DNA from: Caenimonas aquaedulcis
GTDB lineage: Bacteria > Pseudomonadota > Gammaproteobacteria > Burkholderiales > Burkholderiaceae_C
Direction of reading: 5' to 3'
Assembly (NCBI RefSeq): GCF_015831345.1
Contig: NZ_JADWYS010000001.1
Location: 372,001-436,000, forward strand
Length of the DNA stretch: 64,000 nucleotides
In this document: positions 61,847-64,000 of the stretch, in pieces
How positions within the stretch are numbered: the stretch's first letter is position 1
Layout of the letters: each line of letters starts with the position of its first letter
The notes under the pieces: model-generated
The model's input: the letters and a program-made list of their open reading frames with translations, nothing else
Told to the model about the DNA's origin: nothing
Database searches by the model: none
Position numbers and translations under genes: made by a program

Positions 61847-62046
61847 ATGCCATCCGTTTCCGCGATGGCCGGCGACAGCCCGCTGTCTGCGCGGATCAAC
61901 GCCGCAAAGGATTCACGGACATTGATTGCGGTTCTGACTGCGGCCATAACGTCCGCCGGAAACAGGGCCATCGCCTCTTCCAGGCCTGCTTCGGACAGCA
62001 GCAGCCTATGAGCTTCGTCAAGCATCAGGACTTCCTGATCCGCCAT
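61843..62046 (-). CDS. Small GatC/AtzG-like protein, likely amidase partner
   Basis: This is a 67-residue acidic helical protein and the first gene of the operon, overlapping amidase 2 by 4 nt. It has no family signature I can name with certainty. The pattern of a helical start, a middle FPADVMAAVRTAINVRESFAALI, and a C-terminal tail with LSPAIAETDGM resembles small GatC/AtzG-type (DUF4089) subunits, which wrap round an amidase and end in a Pro/acidic tail. The tight coupling to an amidase is the main support. A spurious frame is unlikely given its ATGA overlap and operon-leading place. Confidence 0.6.
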   Translation of the reverse strand: MADQEVLMLDEAHRLLLSEAGLEEAMALFPADVMAAVRTAINVRESFAALIRADSGLSPAIAETDGM

Positions 62047-62111
62047 GTCGATACCTTGATTTCGTTTTGCAGTGCTCGAAGTAAATCAGGTTGAAATGAA
62101 GTTTGTATTTG

Positions 62112-62135
62112 ATAATCGTTAGCGATTATTAGCGA
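62112..62135. promoter_or_regulatory. Probable LysR operator in the divergent promoter region
   Basis: ATAATCG and CGATTAT form a perfect 7+7 inverted repeat with a TTAG spacer (62112-62129), which contains two overlapping T-N11-A LysR motifs. TTAGCGA occurs at 62119-62125 and again at 62129-62135, a 10-bp period that puts both copies on one face of the helix. The block is AT-rich and lies between the island operon start (62046) and the lysR start (62209). Confidence 0.7.
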
Positions 62136-62208
62136 ATGACTATAAGCAGTGATAAGCTGGCTCATACAGCTGGACAGTGTGGACGCGACCAACGTACGGG
62201 AGAAGCTC

Positions 62209-63126
62209 ATGATGAACATCAAGTACAGGCAGCTGAAGGCCTTTACGCTTGCTGGGCAACTCGGATCCTTCGTCCGCGCTGCCGATGCGCTTGCGGTCAC
62301 GCAGCCTTCGTTTTCGGTCCTGATCCGCGAACTCGAGCACGACCTGGGCATGCAGCTTTTTGAGCGCACCACCCGCAGTTGCCATATGACGGCGGCCGGT
62401 GCGTCCTTCTACGAGGAAGCTCATGCGGTGCTGCAGGACCTGGAGTCGGTCTACCAGCACGCCCGCGACATCAGCGCAGGTCGACGGGGCAAAGTGGAGA
62501 TCGCGGCAGTGGCATCGCTGGCCTCCGGGATCCTCGCCGAGGCGGTCAGCGTCTTTCACCTGCAATATCCCGACGTCCGCATGCAGATGAGGGAGGCGCT
62601 CAACACCGGCGTCATCAGTGCGGTGAAGCAAGGTGAGGTGGAACTCGGCATTGCCGGTGCCCTGTCGGGCGATCCGGAACTCGAATTCATGCCGCTTTTC
62701 ACCGACCGCCTGATGGTCGTCGCGCCGATGGGTCACCCGGCCGTGCAGGGCAAAGTGAGTTGGGAAACGCTCGGCAGGCATCCACTGATCCTGCTCGGCT
62801 CGGGTTCCGCGGAGCGCGCATTGCAGCTCAGCAAGGTCAGGGTGACGCCGGCTTTCGAAGTAGCCCACATGGCCACGGCGCTTGCCCTGGTTCGCCATGG
62901 CATGGGCATCACGGTCTTGCCGGGGAGCGCGTTGTCCGGCCTGAATGTCAAAGGCCTGCACTATGAACCGATGCCGGGAAAAGTGGCCCGACGGGAGCTG
63001 GGAGTGCTCTATCGCAGCAAGCGATTGCTCGGGCCTGCCGCGCGTGCGTTCATACAGGTACTGAAGGAAATGGTGCCGAGTGACCCGGCCATTCAAAAGA
63101 TATCCGGCGCTTCCGCAGCGAATTGA
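62209..63126 (+). CDS. LysR-family regulator of the island operon
   Basis: This LysR transcription factor of 305 residues is divergent from the 16-gene operon it probably controls. The N-terminal winged helix reads KYRQLKAFTLAGQLGSFVRAADALAVTQPSFSVLIRELEHDLGMQLFERTTR; the C-terminal two-lobed effector domain spans about 88-300. The paired ATG at 62209/62212 has GGGAGAAG 3-10 nt upstream, so a start 20 codons earlier is rejected. The inducer is likely a pathway substrate or intermediate. The next gene starts 62 nt downstream. Confidence 0.9.
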   Translation: MMNIKYRQLKAFTLAGQLGSFVRAADALAVTQPSFSVLIRELEHDLGMQLFERTTRSCHMTAAGASFYEEAHAVLQDLESVYQHARDISAGRRGKVEIAAVASLASGILAEAVSVFHLQYPDVRMQMREALNTGVISAVKQGEVELGIAGALSGDPELEFMPLFTDRLMVVAPMGHPAVQGKVSWETLGRHPLILLGSGSAERALQLSKVRVTPAFEVAHMATALALVRHGMGITVLPGSALSGLNVKGLHYEPMPGKVARRELGVLYRSKRLLGPAARAFIQVLKEMVPSDPAIQKISGASAAN

Positions 63127-63188
63127 CCAAGGCGGTTCGTCGAGTGGTGCTGCCGCAGGCGCCGCACCGCTGCGCCACAATCGAAAAC

Positions 63189-64000
63189 ATGGACAAAGTC
63201 GATGCAATCGTGATCGGTGCGGGCGCCGTGGGCCTGGCGGTGGCTCGCGCGCTGGCCCATGCTGGACTCGAGACCATCGCGTGCGAGTCGCAAACCGCCA
63301 TAGGGCAAGGCGTGAGCTCCCGTAACAGCGAGGTGATCCACGCAGGGCTGTACTACGCACCTGGCTCGCTCAAGGCGCGGCTTTGCGTGCGCGGCAAGGA
63401 ATTGCTGTACGAACTCTGCGCATCGCACGGGGTTTCGCACCGCAACTGCGGCAAGCTGGTCGTCGCTTGTACCGGAAACGAGATCGCTGCGCTGAGGGGC
63501 TTGCAGGATCGTGCGATGGCCAACGGCGTCCCGGTGGATTGGATGGACGCCAGCCAGGCACGGGAGCTCGAACCCGCGCTGCAATGTGTTGCGGCGCTTT
63601 CGTCGCCCACCACCGGGATCGTCGACAGTCACGGTTTCATGCTCGCGCTGCAGGGCGATTTCGAAGCCGCCGGTGGCATGGTCGCGCTGGGTTCGGCTGT
63701 CGTGTCGGCGCGACTGGGGAAGGGCGGCGAACCGCATGTCGTCACGTTCGCCGACGGCAGCGAGGTGGCAGCACGCATCGTTGTCAACTCCGCCGCCTTG
63801 CACGCATGCGCGTTGGCCCGCCATTTCGAAGGTCTGGATCAACGTTTCATCCCGCACGACTATTTTGCCAAGGGCAGTTACTACTCGCTCGCCGGACGCG
63901 CCCCCTTCGCCCGGCTGATCTATCCCGCGCCGGCGGACTCGTGGCTGGGGGTGCACCTCACGCTCGACCTGGGTGGCCAGGCGAAGTTCGGCCCGGACTT
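63189..64000 (+). CDS. LhgO-like FAD-dependent oxidoreductase (cut off by window end)
   Basis: This is the N-terminal 270 residues of a flavoprotein related to L-2-hydroxyglutarate oxidase/dehydrogenase. It has the FAD loop IVIGAGAVGLAVARALAHAG and the family-specific SSRNSEVIHAGLYY and GSLKARLCVRGKELLYE, with CGKLVVA shortly after. Family members oxidise 2-hydroxydiacids to 2-oxodiacids with a quinone or oxygen acceptor. It lies in the same direction as lysR, 62 nt after it, so it may be part of the same locus. The C terminus is outside the window. Confidence 0.85.
   Translation, partial: MDKVDAIVIGAGAVGLAVARALAHAGLETIACESQTAIGQGVSSRNSEVIHAGLYYAPGSLKARLCVRGKELLYELCASHGVSHRNCGKLVVACTGNEIAALRGLQDRAMANGVPVDWMDASQARELEPALQCVAALSSPTTGIVDSHGFMLALQGDFEAAGGMVALGSAVVSARLGKGGEPHVVTFADGSEVAARIVVNSAALHACALARHFEGLDQRFIPHDYFAKGSYYSLAGRAPFARLIYPAPADSWLGVHLTLDLGGQAKFGPD

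Noticed and set aside
47228..64000. A second copy of the tRNA-Val 3' end as an attachment site
   Set aside because: I saw no matching repeat by eye in the rest of the window, nor an integrase gene, so no island boundary is annotated.

Overview
The window is GC-rich, densely packed bacterial DNA. Gene order and protein families point to a betaproteobacterium of the order Burkholderiales, most likely family Comamonadaceae (Ramlibacter/Variovorax-like). The evidence is the skp-lpxD-fabZ-lpxA-lpxB-rnhB order, trxA and rho beside an AddAB-like nuclease pair, uvrB next to an aromatic aminotransferase, and an isc operon that runs into dnaQ. The genus is inference; no rRNA gene is present. No gap between genes exceeds about 300 bases.

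Positions 1-47,227 are core chromosome: (a) envelope and lipid A genes (skp to rnhB), then a SpoU-type rRNA methylase; (b) carA-carB, greA, a DUF4149 membrane protein, yhbY, rlmE, ftsH, folP, glmM; (c) a phosphate block, with ppx divergent from pstS-pstC-pstA-pstB-phoU-phoB-phoR and a clear Pho box with a correctly placed -10 before pstS; (d) on the minus strand, a MATE exporter and a large polytopic membrane protein, rpmE2, rho and trxA; (e) an AddB-like/AddA-like DNA repair pair, a flavoprotein, an aminotransferase and uvrB; (f) iscR-iscS-iscU-iscA-hscB-hscA-fdx-dnaQ behind an IscR-type operator and a structured leader, then tRNA-Val(CAC).

Positions 47,242-64,000 look accessory. Sixteen minus-strand genes are packed into one apparent operon of about 14.8 kb. 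In transcription order they are a 67-residue GatC/AtzG-like protein, two amidase-signature hydrolases, a Liv-type ABC importer (binding protein, two permeases, two ATPases), an SDR, a PhyH-type dioxygenase, two PuuE/imidase-like deacetylase-fold hydrolases, an NAD-dependent epimerase/dehydratase, a flavin-reductase-domain protein, a DMT permease and an isopropylmalate-dehydrogenase-family enzyme. A divergent LysR regulator, followed by an L-2-hydroxyglutarate-oxidase-like flavoprotein that runs off the window, completes the locus. The divergent promoter region holds a perfect 7+7 palindrome and a helical-phase direct repeat.

My reading, which is inference, is that the island imports an amide, imide or ureide. 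It would be ring-opened by the PuuE/imidase-like enzymes, de-amidated by the amidases, and the resulting acid hydroxylated and oxidised by the PhyH, LhgO-like, SDR and IPMDH-like enzymes. This is the best candidate in the window for an undescribed pathway.
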